A stretch of DNA of 64,000 bases from Planotetraspora sp. A-T 1434 (GTDB lineage: Bacteria; Actinomycetota; Actinomycetes; Streptosporangiales; Streptosporangiaceae): positions 97,873 through 161,872 of the forward strand of contig NZ_JAOEGB010000019.1 in assembly GCF_025420585.1 (NCBI RefSeq), in the 5' to 3' direction. This document shows, in pieces, positions 33,077 through 40,702 of this stretch. The notes below the pieces were generated by a model that saw nothing but the letters and a program-made list of their open reading frames with translations, made no database searches and had not been told where the DNA came from. Position 1 is the first letter of the stretch; each line of letters begins with the position of its first letter. Made by a program: the position numbers and the translations under genes.

Positions 33077-34483
33077 GGCGTCAGGCGCGAGCGGCAGGGC
33101 GTCAGGCGCGAGCGGGAGCACGATGCGGAAGGCAGCCCCAGCTCCCGGTGCCGTCTGTACGGTGGCGGTCCCCCCGTGCGCCCGAACGAGCGAGTCCACG
33201 ATGGCCAGCCCGAGCCCACTGCCTCCCGAGGGCCGGGTCCGCGAGGGGTCGGCGCGGTAGAAGCGCTCGAAGACCCGCTCGGCCTGCTCGGCGGTGAGCC
33301 CCGGCCCCTTGTCGGCGACCTCGACGAAGGCATTCCCTCCGGTCGCCCCCACGCGGACCGTGATCGGGGTCCCCTCCGGGGTGTGGGTCGTCGCGTTGCT
33401 CATCAGGTTGCCCACGACCTGACGAAGCCGCACCTCGTCTCCGAGAACGATCAGCGCCGCATCCCCGTCAATCAGGAGGGACACGTCCCGGTCCGGGGAG
33501 AGGATCCTCGTGTCGTTCACGGCGTCGACGGCGATGGCGAGCAGGTCTACGGGCTCGGCCTGCAGGGGACGCTGCTGGTCGAGGCGGGCGAGCAGCAGCA
33601 GGTCCTCCACGAGAAGGCCCATGCGGGCGGCCTCGCTCTCGATCCGAGCCAGCAGACGCGTCACGTCGGCGTCCGGCACCTGCCGGTGGAACTCGGCGAA
33701 CCCCCGAATCGACGTCAGAGGGGTCCGCAGCTCGTGGGAGGCGTCCGCGATGAACCGGCGCATCCTGGCCTCCGATTCGCGGGCGGACGCTTCGGACGCC
33801 GCGCGGGCCTGGAACGCCGCCTCGATCTGGGCCAGCATGCCGTTGAGTGATCGGGCGAGCCGCCCGACCTCCGTTCTGGGATCCCGGTCGGGAATGCGGC
33901 TGCTGAGGTGACCCTGCGCGATGGCCTCGGCGGTCCCCTCGATCTCGGCCAGCGGCTGCAGGCTCCGCCGTACGATCATGACGCCGACGACGGCGAGGAC
34001 GGCCATCACGACCCCGCCGACCAGCAACTCGATGAGCGCGAGCCGACCGGTGATCTGCTGCACCGAGGCCAGGTCCACGGCGACAATCATGCTGCCCTGG
34101 TCGCTGATCGCGACCAGTCGTGCCCGCCACAGGCCGTCACCCGACAGGGCGGCGACCGTCTGCGGGACCTGTGACGTGACGGCATCGGGACCGGGCCGGC
34201 TCTCGACGGCCATCCCCGCCTGGAGCAGGATCGTCCTTCCGTCACGGTCGCGAATCTCCACGCGGCCCTCCGGCGGAACCCTCAGGTAGCTGAAGGCCGC
34301 CGGTCCGCGGTGAAGCCGCTTCATTACGTCGGCGGTCACCAGGCCGAGCTGCATGTCCACCCGGCTGACCAGGTAGTCGCGGAGCACCGACACGCTGGCC
34401 ACTCCGATGACGGCCAGGGCGACGGCGACCAGCGCCAGCATGGCCGCGCTGAGCCTGATCCGCAGTGGCGTCCGCCCCGACAC
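33068..34483 (-). CDS. Sensor histidine kinase
   Basis: From GTG 34483 (6 bases after the regulator stop) the protein is 471 residues. It has two membrane helices (about residues 12-33 and 160-180) around an extracytoplasmic sensor region, a HAMP domain, the phosphoacceptor H box FIADASHELRTPLTSIRGFAEF, an N box (NLMSNATTHTPEGTP, with one Asn replaced by Ser-Asn order), G1 DKGPGL and G2 GGSGLGLAIV. It phosphorylates the regulator just upstream. The C-terminus carries a duplicated LPLAPDA encoded by a 21-bp tandem repeat (33075-33116). The open frame extends further upstream but there overlaps the regulator gene. Confidence 0.93.
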   Translation of the reverse strand: MSGRTPLRIRLSAAMLALVAVALAVIGVASVSVLRDYLVSRVDMQLGLVTADVMKRLHRGPAAFSYLRVPPEGRVEIRDRDGRTILLQAGMAVESRPGPDAVTSQVPQTVAALSGDGLWRARLVAISDQGSMIVAVDLASVQQITGRLALIELLVGGVVMAVLAVVGVMIVRRSLQPLAEIEGTAEAIAQGHLSSRIPDRDPRTEVGRLARSLNGMLAQIEAAFQARAASEASARESEARMRRFIADASHELRTPLTSIRGFAEFHRQVPDADVTRLLARIESEAARMGLLVEDLLLLARLDQQRPLQAEPVDLLAIAVDAVNDTRILSPDRDVSLLIDGDAALIVLGDEVRLRQVVGNLMSNATTHTPEGTPITVRVGATGGNAFVEVADKGPGLTAEQAERVFERFYRADPSRTRPSGGSGLGLAIVDSLVRAHGGTATVQTAPGAGAAFRIVLPLAPDALPLAPDALP

Positions 34484-34488
34484 GGGCG

Positions 34489-35211
34489 TCAGGCGCTGGT
34501 CGGCGGTATCCGCATGACGTACCCGACCCCGCGCAGGGTGTGGATCAGCCGCGGGTGGGCGTTGTCGAGCTTGCGCCGCAGCACGGAGACGTAGGACTCG
34601 ACGATTCCGGCATCGCCGCGGAAGTCGTAGTCCCACACGTGGTCGAGGATCTGCGCCTTGGAGAGCACCCGCCCGGCGTTGGCCATGAAGTATCTCAGCA
34701 GCTTGAACTCCGTCGGCGACAGCGATACGGCGGAGCCCGCGCGCCACACCTCGTGGGAGTCCTCGTCCAGCTCGATGTCGGCGAAGGTCAGCCGGGGAGC
34801 GACCGCCATCGGGTCGCCACTCGTACGGCGGAGCACGGCCCTGATCCGGGCGACCACCTCTTCGAGGCTGAACGGCTTCGTCACGTAGTCGTCGCCCCCG
34901 AGGGTCAGGCCGCGGACCTTGTCCTCTGTCGCGTCCCTCGCGGTGAGGAAGACCACAGGAGTGTGGGTGCCGCCACCGCGCAGCCTGCGCACGATGTCGA
35001 AGCCGTCCATGTCGGGCAGCATGACATCGAGGACGATCAGGTCCGGCCGGTGGCGCTGGGCCGCCGTGACCGCCGCGTTTCCGCTGGAGGCGGTGTCCAC
35101 GTCGAATCCCGCGAACCGGAGGCTCGCGGCCAGCAGTTCCAGAATGTTCGGTTCGTCCTCGACGATGAGCAGCCGGGCTTTCGGAGATGCGTTGACCATG
35201 GCAGGTAGCAC
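34489..35211 (-). CDS. OmpR-family response regulator, partner of the adjacent kinase
   Basis: The 240-residue protein has a receiver (VEDEPNILELL; Asp in LIVLDVMLPDMDGFD; FLTARDATEDK; DYVTKPFSLEEVV) and a winged helix (LSPTEFKLLRYFMANAGRVLSKAQILDHVWDYDFRGD). The GTG at 35211 has AGGGACG about nine bases before it; the ATG at 35199 is the alternative and gives the more usual N-terminus. It lies 1 base after the stop of the L-2-hydroxyglutarate oxidase-like gene, so all three are probably transcribed together. It shares long blocks with the regulator at 28203-28892. Confidence 0.93.
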   Translation of the reverse strand: MLPAMVNASPKARLLIVEDEPNILELLAASLRFAGFDVDTASSGNAAVTAAQRHRPDLIVLDVMLPDMDGFDIVRRLRGGGTHTPVVFLTARDATEDKVRGLTLGGDDYVTKPFSLEEVVARIRAVLRRTSGDPMAVAPRLTFADIELDEDSHEVWRAGSAVSLSPTEFKLLRYFMANAGRVLSKAQILDHVWDYDFRGDAGIVESYVSVLRRKLDNAHPRLIHTLRGVGYVMRIPPTSA

Positions 35212-35212
35212 T

Positions 35213-36403
35213 CTAGGACGTCCCTGGTAAGCGAACCGTTAACGCGATATGCCGGGCAATCGCCAGACTGGAGGTCGCGGCGGGCGACGGGGCGTTCCTG
35301 ACCAGGACGATCGGCCCGTGCGCGTCGATCGCGAAGTCGTCGAGCAGCCGCCCGTCCCTGGCCACCGCCTGCGCCCGCACGCCCCCCTCCGTCCTGACGA
35401 TGTCTTTGGCGGTCAGCGCGGGGACGTAGCGCCGCGCCGCCGACAGGAAGGCCCGGCGCGCCAGCGAGCCGTACACCTCCTTGACACCGGTCCGCCAGTG
35501 CGTCGCCGCCATCCGGCGGGTGCCCGGCCAGGTGAGGATCTGGCGCAGGTCCCTGAGCGAGATCTCGCGCCACGAGTAGCCCTCCAGTGCCAGGGCCAGC
35601 ACCGCGTTGGGCCCGACCAGCACCTCCCCGTCGATCCGGCGGGTCAGATGGACGCCGAGGAAGGGGTAGCGGGGGTCCGGCACCGGATAGATCAGCCCTC
35701 GGACCATGCCCTTCGCCGTTTCGGCCAGCCGGTAGTACTCACCCCTGAAGGGGACGATCCGCACATCACCGCCCGCCTTGGCCATGGCGGCCACCCGGTC
35801 GGTCCCCAGCCCCGCACAGGAGATCACCCGGTCGAACCTGAACCGGCCCGTCCCCGCCAGCACCTCCACGCCGCCCGGCGTCTCCCTCAGCGCCCGGACC
35901 GGATGCGAGAGCCGTACGGACCCTCCCGTTTCCTCCACATCGGCGGCGAGGCGGCGAGCCACGGCGCGGAAGTCGGTGATCGCGGTGTGGGGCGAGTAGA
36001 CCGCCCCCACGCCGACCGCGTCCGGCTCGATCTCCCGCAGGCCCAGTGCGTCGAGCTCGGCGATGCCCGGCACCCCGTTCTCCCTGGCCCGGTCGGCGAT
36101 CCGGCGCAGGCCGTCCCGCTCGGCACGGGTCGAGGCAATTACCAGCTTGCCGACCTCCTCATAGGGCAGCCGGTGCTCGAAGCAGTACTCCCTCAGCATC
36201 GCCATGCCGTCCCGGCAGAGCGTCGCCTTGAGCGAACCGGGCGTGTAGTAGATCCCGGCGTGGACCACGCCGCTGTTGTGCCCGGTCTGGTGGGCCGCGA
36301 CCTCGGCCTCCTTGTCCAGCACGGTCACCTCGGCGCCCGTACGCGCCATCTCCCGGGCCACCGCCAGACCCAGGATCCCCGCGCCGATGATCCCGATCTT
36401 CAT
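35213..36403 (-). CDS. lhgO: L-2-hydroxyglutarate oxidase-like flavoenzyme
   Basis: The 396-residue protein has an FAD-binding GIIGAGILGLAVAREM at the start and the family signature HQTGHNSGVVHAGIYYTPGSLKA, which includes the histidine region typical of L-2-hydroxyglutarate oxidase/dehydrogenase (LhgO/YgaF). Other matches are YSPHTAITDFRAV and the C-terminal APSPAATSSLAIA. It would oxidise L-2-hydroxyglutarate to 2-oxoglutarate at the membrane. ATG 36403 gives the correct N-terminus; the frame is open 78 bases upstream without family similarity. Coupling to a two-component system is unusual. Confidence 0.88.
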   Translation of the reverse strand: MKIGIIGAGILGLAVAREMARTGAEVTVLDKEAEVAAHQTGHNSGVVHAGIYYTPGSLKATLCRDGMAMLREYCFEHRLPYEEVGKLVIASTRAERDGLRRIADRARENGVPGIAELDALGLREIEPDAVGVGAVYSPHTAITDFRAVARRLAADVEETGGSVRLSHPVRALRETPGGVEVLAGTGRFRFDRVISCAGLGTDRVAAMAKAGGDVRIVPFRGEYYRLAETAKGMVRGLIYPVPDPRYPFLGVHLTRRIDGEVLVGPNAVLALALEGYSWREISLRDLRQILTWPGTRRMAATHWRTGVKEVYGSLARRAFLSAARRYVPALTAKDIVRTEGGVRAQAVARDGRLLDDFAIDAHGPIVLVRNAPSPAATSSLAIARHIALTVRLPGTS

Positions 36404-36813
36404 GTCAGTACGGCGGGCAGGCGGTGAAGTGTGAGCACCATGCCCGCCATTGTCTCGCAGTCGGAGATTTCCGCGACGCATCCGTTCCTCGCGCCCTCCG
36501 CAACTCCTGGCGCCGTCCGCAACTCCTGGTGGCGTCCGCGTTCCGCTCAGTGTTCATACCTGACCCCGCTTCGTAAGCCCGTCCGCTTCACGAGCTTGGC
36601 CATTTCACAAGCTTGGCGATTTCACGAGCTTGGCCATTTCACGAGCTTGGCGCATTTCACGAGCCGCACCAGCCGCCGCCCACATGGGGCGCGCGCTGTC
36701 GCCCTTTCGTCCCCCAGATTCCCGAATGTCTCCTCACTGCTCCTATCCGGTGCGTTAACTCACGGTCCCGCAGCTCTTGTCGCAGGTCAGGCCGGTCCCT
36801 TCCACCCCAGGTT
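36404..36813. other. Gene-free stretch with repeats
   Basis: No gene is supported. It contains two copies of CCGCAACTCCTGG (about 36498 and 36518) and the 17-bp array at 36587-36664. Open frames here on the plus strand run through the repeats into the antisense of the HNH gene and lack ribosome sites. Confidence 0.6.
36587..36664. repeat. 17-bp tandem repeat array, downstream of the HNH gene
   Basis: The unit is TTCACGAGCTTGGCCAT: copies at 36587-36603, 36604-36620, 36621-36637, an 18-bp variant at 36638-36655 and a partial copy to 36664. There are no unique spacers, so it is not CRISPR. The 150-bp gap to the HNH stop holds nothing recognisable. Confidence 0.92.
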
Positions 36814-39800
36814 TCAGAAGGGCGGGATGTCCGTTTCCGGGGCTGTACGACAGTCGCCGGGCACAGCCCGTTCACCCGACGGCCGTTCATCGACCGAAGG
36901 GTCCCTACCGGGCGGAGGCTGTTCATCATTCGGAGGGTCGTTGCCACATGGAGGCTGAGGCCGTGGTTCTTCCATCCACAGCGGGCCGTATTCCCAGGTG
37001 GATGGCAGCGGGAGGTCGTCTTCCGGCACCGTTTCGGGAGTGGCCGGGATGGCCGGGATGGCCGGGATGATCGGTTCGGGCAGGCGTTCGATGATGGGCG
37101 GGGGTGTGACCGGGTAGCGGTGGCCGGTGCGGCTGATCCAGATGAGGTGGCCGGGTCGGGGTTGGATGACGCGCCAGCCGTGGTCGCGCAGGTCGTGGTC
37201 GTGTGCGCAGGCGGCGCCGAGGTTGCGGTCGGTGGTGGGCCCGCCGTGGCCGTGCTGGTGGGTGTGGTCGAGCTCGGACCGGGTGGCGGGCGCGCGGCAG
37301 CCGGGGTGGGTGCAGACGCGGTCGCGGATCTGTACCCACCGCCGCAACCCGGCCCTCGCGAACCGCCGCCGCTCATCCACACCATCAGGACGAGCATTCC
37401 CGCCCCGAACCGGACGCCCGCCCCAAGTTTGATCCTTCTCGCTCACGGCCTCGGCGGCCTGCGCCTGGCCGTCCTCGGTTGGAGGGCTGGCGGCCTCGAC
37501 GGCCTCAGCACAGACGTCCCCGGCCTGGCCACGAGAGTCGGCCTCATTACGAGGGTCAGCCTCCGCACAAGGGTCGGCCTCGGCACGGGCGTCGGCTTCG
37601 GCACGGGGGCCCGTGTTGATGCCTGTGTCCTTTTCGGCGTGGCTGTCCGTGTGGGCGTCGGTGGTGTGGCTGTCGGCGATGGCGTCGTCGAGTTGGCGGG
37701 TGATGTCGGTGATGACGCGGGCCCATCCGGCGCCTACGGCGGCGAGGTCGGAGTGCCACCGGCGCAGCAGGGCGAGCGGGATCTGTAGTTCGACGATGCC
37801 CCGTCGTCGGACCGATCCGCGTGCCGTCCGCACCGCCGCTCGCGCCTGTGATCGTTCCGCTGCTTGCTCCGATGCCTGTCCCGCCGCTTGTCCCTGGGCG
37901 TGTTCGGGTCCCTGTTCCGATGCCTGTTCTGATGGCTGGTCTGCTACCTGTGGCGATGGCGGTTCCGGCGCGGGCTCCCATGCCTGTTGTGCTGCCGATG
38001 GCGGTTGCGGTCGCGATGGCTGCTGTTGTGGTTGCTGTTGTGGTGGTTTCTGTCGTGGTGCCCGGGTTGGGGTGGCGGGGCGGCGGGGCCATCCGGCGGG
38101 CCGGTAGGAGGTGATCCCGGCGAACAGCAGTTGCCCGTCGTCGTCGCAGATCGCGAACCGCCATTCGCCGTTGATCTGGCGTTTGGCCAGGCGGCGGGCG
38201 AGCTGAGCGTGGATGGGCCCCCACCCGGCCAGCTCGGCGGGAAGGTCGTCCAGGTGCATCAGGGTGGAGACCCGCACTCGCACCTCCCCGGCCGCGAACC
38301 CCGCCCCACCCGAAAACAGGCCGGCCACCCCACCACCCTGCGCCGCCTTCGAGGCTGCAGCCTCACCGCCCCCGCCACCCGCGTTCCCCCCGTTGCCCAT
38401 GCTGACCCCGCCCGAGGCCTCCGGGACGGCCTCAACCGCCACGCCCGAGCTGCTCAAGCTGCCCGTGGTGGCCTCCGCTACGCCGCCCGGACTGCCTGTG
38501 GCGGCCTCGACCCCGCTATCTGCGGCGTGCGTGGTGGCGCCCGCTGCGCCGTGGCCGGCGTCCGCACTTGCCGCACCGTCCGCTGTGTCGGCGCCTGCTA
38601 CCGTGCCCGATGTGTGTCCGGCCGCCTGGAGGGTGCCGGTCGGCTGCTGCCCGCCGCCGTGGCCGTCCCCGTCGCGCGGGCCGCCGGGGCCACCCCCGCT
38701 CCGCACACCGCCGGGGCCGTCCGTACCGTCGGAGCCGTCGCCGTCGCCGTCGCCGTCCCCGGCTCGCCTGCCACCGGTGGCGTCGGTGCTGGCCACGCCC
38801 CCCGTTCCGGCCCGGTCGTGAACGCCGTACGCGCTGTGGGCGCCGGGGTCATCGGTGTGACGGGTCCGAGCCAGGGTCTGGGCGCCATCGGGACTGTCAG
38901 GGTTGTCGGGGTCGGCGGGCTCCCGAGGGTCGGCGTCGTCATTGGACCGGCCGTCGTGGGACCGACCGTCGTGGGGCCGGCCGGCGTCGTGGGCGTTGTC
39001 GTAGGGCTGGACGGCGTCGGGGGCGTCGTCGTTGGGCCGGCCGGCGTCGTAGGCGTTGTCGTTGGGCCGACCGTCGTGGGGCTGGTCGGCGTCGTGGTTG
39101 TTGTCGTGTGGCTGGTCGTTGTCGTGTGGCTGGTCGTTGAGGTGGGGGTCGTAGTCGTCTTCGGCGTCGAGGGGATCCGGGTTGTGGGCTTTGGTCAGGA
39201 GGATGGCGGTGATGGCGTCGTCGTCGAGCCCGGTCAGGGTGCCGTCGAGCAAGCCGAGGAAGACATCGGTGCGGATGTGGTCGATCGGGGCGTGCAGACC
39301 GGCGCGTTTGGCCTGCTGAGCGATCGCGTCCACCCGGGCGATGGCGGCGGCCGCCTGATCCACGGGCAGTTGGTGGCCGGTGATGGTCGCGGTCCCGTCG
39401 GCGTGCCGCATCCCTTCGAGGCGGCGGCGTTGCAGCGCCCGCTCATACTTGCGCCGCGCCCACTGCGGGTCGGCCGCCACCAGCAGCGTCTTGATCTTGT
39501 CTTTCAGCTGGCTGGTCGTGCATGCCCCCGCCTTCGGGAGCAGATGACCGGCCACCGCGTGCGCGAGGGGGTCGGGGACGCCCTCCAGCCAGTCGTGGAA
39601 GACCAGTGCGCGGGCTTTGTCGATGGTCCCGGCCGCCAGGGCGTGGCGGACGGCAGCCAGACGGGTGGACAGGTCATAGGCGAAGACGTATTCACGCTCG
39701 GCGGCGCGGCGGGTCAACACCAGCGCGGCGCGGATTTCGTCGGCGGAGTATTTGTCCGGGCGGGGCATTTTCTTCATGTCGCCCGGGGACGGCTCATACA

Positions 39801-39993
39801 AGCCGACTTCGGCCATGACGGCGGCTTTGCGGGCTTGGACGTGGGCTTCGAGGCGGGCGTAGGCTTGCAGCACGAGCACGGCGTCGTAGCCGCTCAACCG
39901 GGCGATATCCAGCCCGTCCAGCACGGCGGCGAGCCCCGGGCCGGGCGCCATCCGCGCGAGCCCTTCGGGGATCTGCTGCCGTTCGACAATCAC
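36814..39993 (-). CDS. Very large DUF222/HNH endonuclease-like protein with low-complexity inserts
   Basis: The 1059-residue protein begins with the DUF222 (13E12-like) helical domain (about residues 1-270; SADEIRAALVLTRRAAERE is typical) and ends with an HNH domain (about 880-960) with CTHPGCRAPATRSELDHTHQHGHGG and NLGAACAHDHDLRDHGW; two Cys and the HNH histidines are in place. Between them lie long inserts: Asp/Asn/His/Pro-rich (about 275-370), Gly/Ala/Asp-rich (370-555), Pro/Gln-rich (635-735) and Ala/Asp/Glu repeats (775-850), split by a fold-like island (575-633, INGEWRFAICDDDGQLL). Usual members are 400-550 residues. It should cut or nick DNA with a divalent metal. GTG 39993 or ATG 39951 could be the start. 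Confidence 0.85.
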   Translation of the reverse strand: MIVERQQIPEGLARMAPGPGLAAVLDGLDIARLSGYDAVLVLQAYARLEAHVQARKAAVMAEVGLYEPSPGDMKKMPRPDKYSADEIRAALVLTRRAAEREYVFAYDLSTRLAAVRHALAAGTIDKARALVFHDWLEGVPDPLAHAVAGHLLPKAGACTTSQLKDKIKTLLVAADPQWARRKYERALQRRRLEGMRHADGTATITGHQLPVDQAAAAIARVDAIAQQAKRAGLHAPIDHIRTDVFLGLLDGTLTGLDDDAITAILLTKAHNPDPLDAEDDYDPHLNDQPHDNDQPHDNNHDADQPHDGRPNDNAYDAGRPNDDAPDAVQPYDNAHDAGRPHDGRSHDGRSNDDADPREPADPDNPDSPDGAQTLARTRHTDDPGAHSAYGVHDRAGTGGVASTDATGGRRAGDGDGDGDGSDGTDGPGGVRSGGGPGGPRDGDGHGGGQQPTGTLQAAGHTSGTVAGADTADGAASADAGHGAAGATTHAADSGVEAATGSPGGVAEATTGSLSSSGVAVEAVPEASGGVSMGNGGNAGGGGGEAAASKAAQGGGVAGLFSGGAGFAAGEVRVRVSTLMHLDDLPAELAGWGPIHAQLARRLAKRQINGEWRFAICDDDGQLLFAGITSYRPAGWPRRPATPTRAPRQKPPQQQPQQQPSRPQPPSAAQQAWEPAPEPPSPQVADQPSEQASEQGPEHAQGQAAGQASEQAAERSQARAAVRTARGSVRRRGIVELQIPLALLRRWHSDLAAVGAGWARVITDITRQLDDAIADSHTTDAHTDSHAEKDTGINTGPRAEADARAEADPCAEADPRNEADSRGQAGDVCAEAVEAASPPTEDGQAQAAEAVSEKDQTWGGRPVRGGNARPDGVDERRRFARAGLRRWVQIRDRVCTHPGCRAPATRSELDHTHQHGHGGPTTDRNLGAACAHDHDLRDHGWRVIQPRPGHLIWISRTGHRYPVTPPPIIERLPEPIIPAIPAIPATPETVPEDDLPLPSTWEYGPLWMEEPRPQPPCGNDPPNDEQPPPGRDPSVDERPSGERAVPGDCRTAPETDIPPF

Positions 39994-40319
39994 ACGGTAA
40001 AACTACCAACCACCACCGACAAAAACGCCCCGCGATAACGCCGCCAATTGCCGCCAATTCCTGTCGACCGCCGCCGATTTGACGCCGATCACGGAATCGC
40101 CCGCCGCACGATATGGACCTTAGCCCAAAAAGGCAAATGTCCCGAAAATTGCGCCGGGCATCACCTCGCTCGGCAGCGGCCCCTCCTCAGACATGCGACA
40201 CGGATAGACATGCGACACGGATAGACATGCGACACGGATAGACATGCGACACGGATAGACATGCGGACACGGATAGACATGCGACACGAGGTGTCCGCTA
40301 GATCGAACTGCTGTTCGTT
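39994..40319. other. Promoter region and repeat array between HNH gene and small plus-strand gene
   Basis: The first 100 bases are AT-rich for this genome and should hold the HNH promoter; TAGTTT 6 bases before the GTG suggests a short or absent leader. CCGCCAATTGCCGCCAATTC is a near-direct repeat at about 40039-40058. The rest is the 17-bp array at 40191-40290. No gene is seen. Confidence 0.5.
40191..40290. repeat. 17-bp tandem repeat array, upstream of the HNH gene
   Basis: The unit is ACATGCGACACGGATAG: four perfect copies at 40191-40258, one 18-bp copy with an extra G at 40259-40276 and a partial copy to 40290. Perfect identity suggests recent expansion. It is unrelated in sequence to the array on the other side of the HNH gene, though the unit length is the same. 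Confidence 0.95.
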
Positions 40320-40694
40320 ATGGTGGTATTCGTGTACTTGCCACCGGGATGGCCGTCGGAGGTCCGGCCGCCGGGCAGCCCTGACTGGGAGACCTCGGCC
40401 GTGGCATGGCTGCTCGACGCCGTGCCGCCGGACTATCGCGCCTACGAGGTGCTGCGCCGCCACCCGCTCGCACTGGCACGGATGGCGAGACAGCATGTGC
40501 AAGCCTCGATCGAGGCGGCTCGGGACGGTTATCGCGGAGCCGCCGTCGACCTGAAGGAACACCTCCCTCCCCATGCCATCGAGGCCGTCCTGGAGACCTA
40601 CCGTCGCGAAGGTCCCCGTCTCGTACGGCTCGGCAAGTCGATCGAGCTGGTCGAGCGCGCCTTTCGTGGCGAGCATTTCGTCGAGAGACTCTGA
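40320..40694 (+). CDS. Conserved actinobacterial hypothetical protein
   Basis: The 124-residue protein starts MVVFVYLPPGWPSEVRPPG, which I recognise as a recurrent family of unknown function in actinomycetes, and continues with helices (AVAWLLDAVPPDYR, PLALARMARQHVQASIEAARDGYRG, PPHAIEAVLETYRREG). No catalytic motif or signal is visible; it is probably a soluble helical protein. It is convergent with the large membrane protein (8 bp between stops). Confidence 0.75.
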   Translation: MVVFVYLPPGWPSEVRPPGSPDWETSAVAWLLDAVPPDYRAYEVLRRHPLALARMARQHVQASIEAARDGYRGAAVDLKEHLPPHAIEAVLETYRREGPRLVRLGKSIELVERAFRGEHFVERL

Positions 40695-40702
40695 CCGCGT
40701 GA

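Noticed and set aside
36587..36664. Possible CRISPR array or iteron origin
   Set aside because: No spacers, no replication initiator gene and no AT-rich melting region.
37987..40038. 683-residue plus-strand open frame opposite the HNH gene
   Set aside because: It is Gly/Val repeat-like antisense to a protein with clear DUF222 and HNH domains.
40191..40290. Possible CRISPR array
   Set aside because: The 17-bp units are directly adjacent with no spacers and no cas genes are near.
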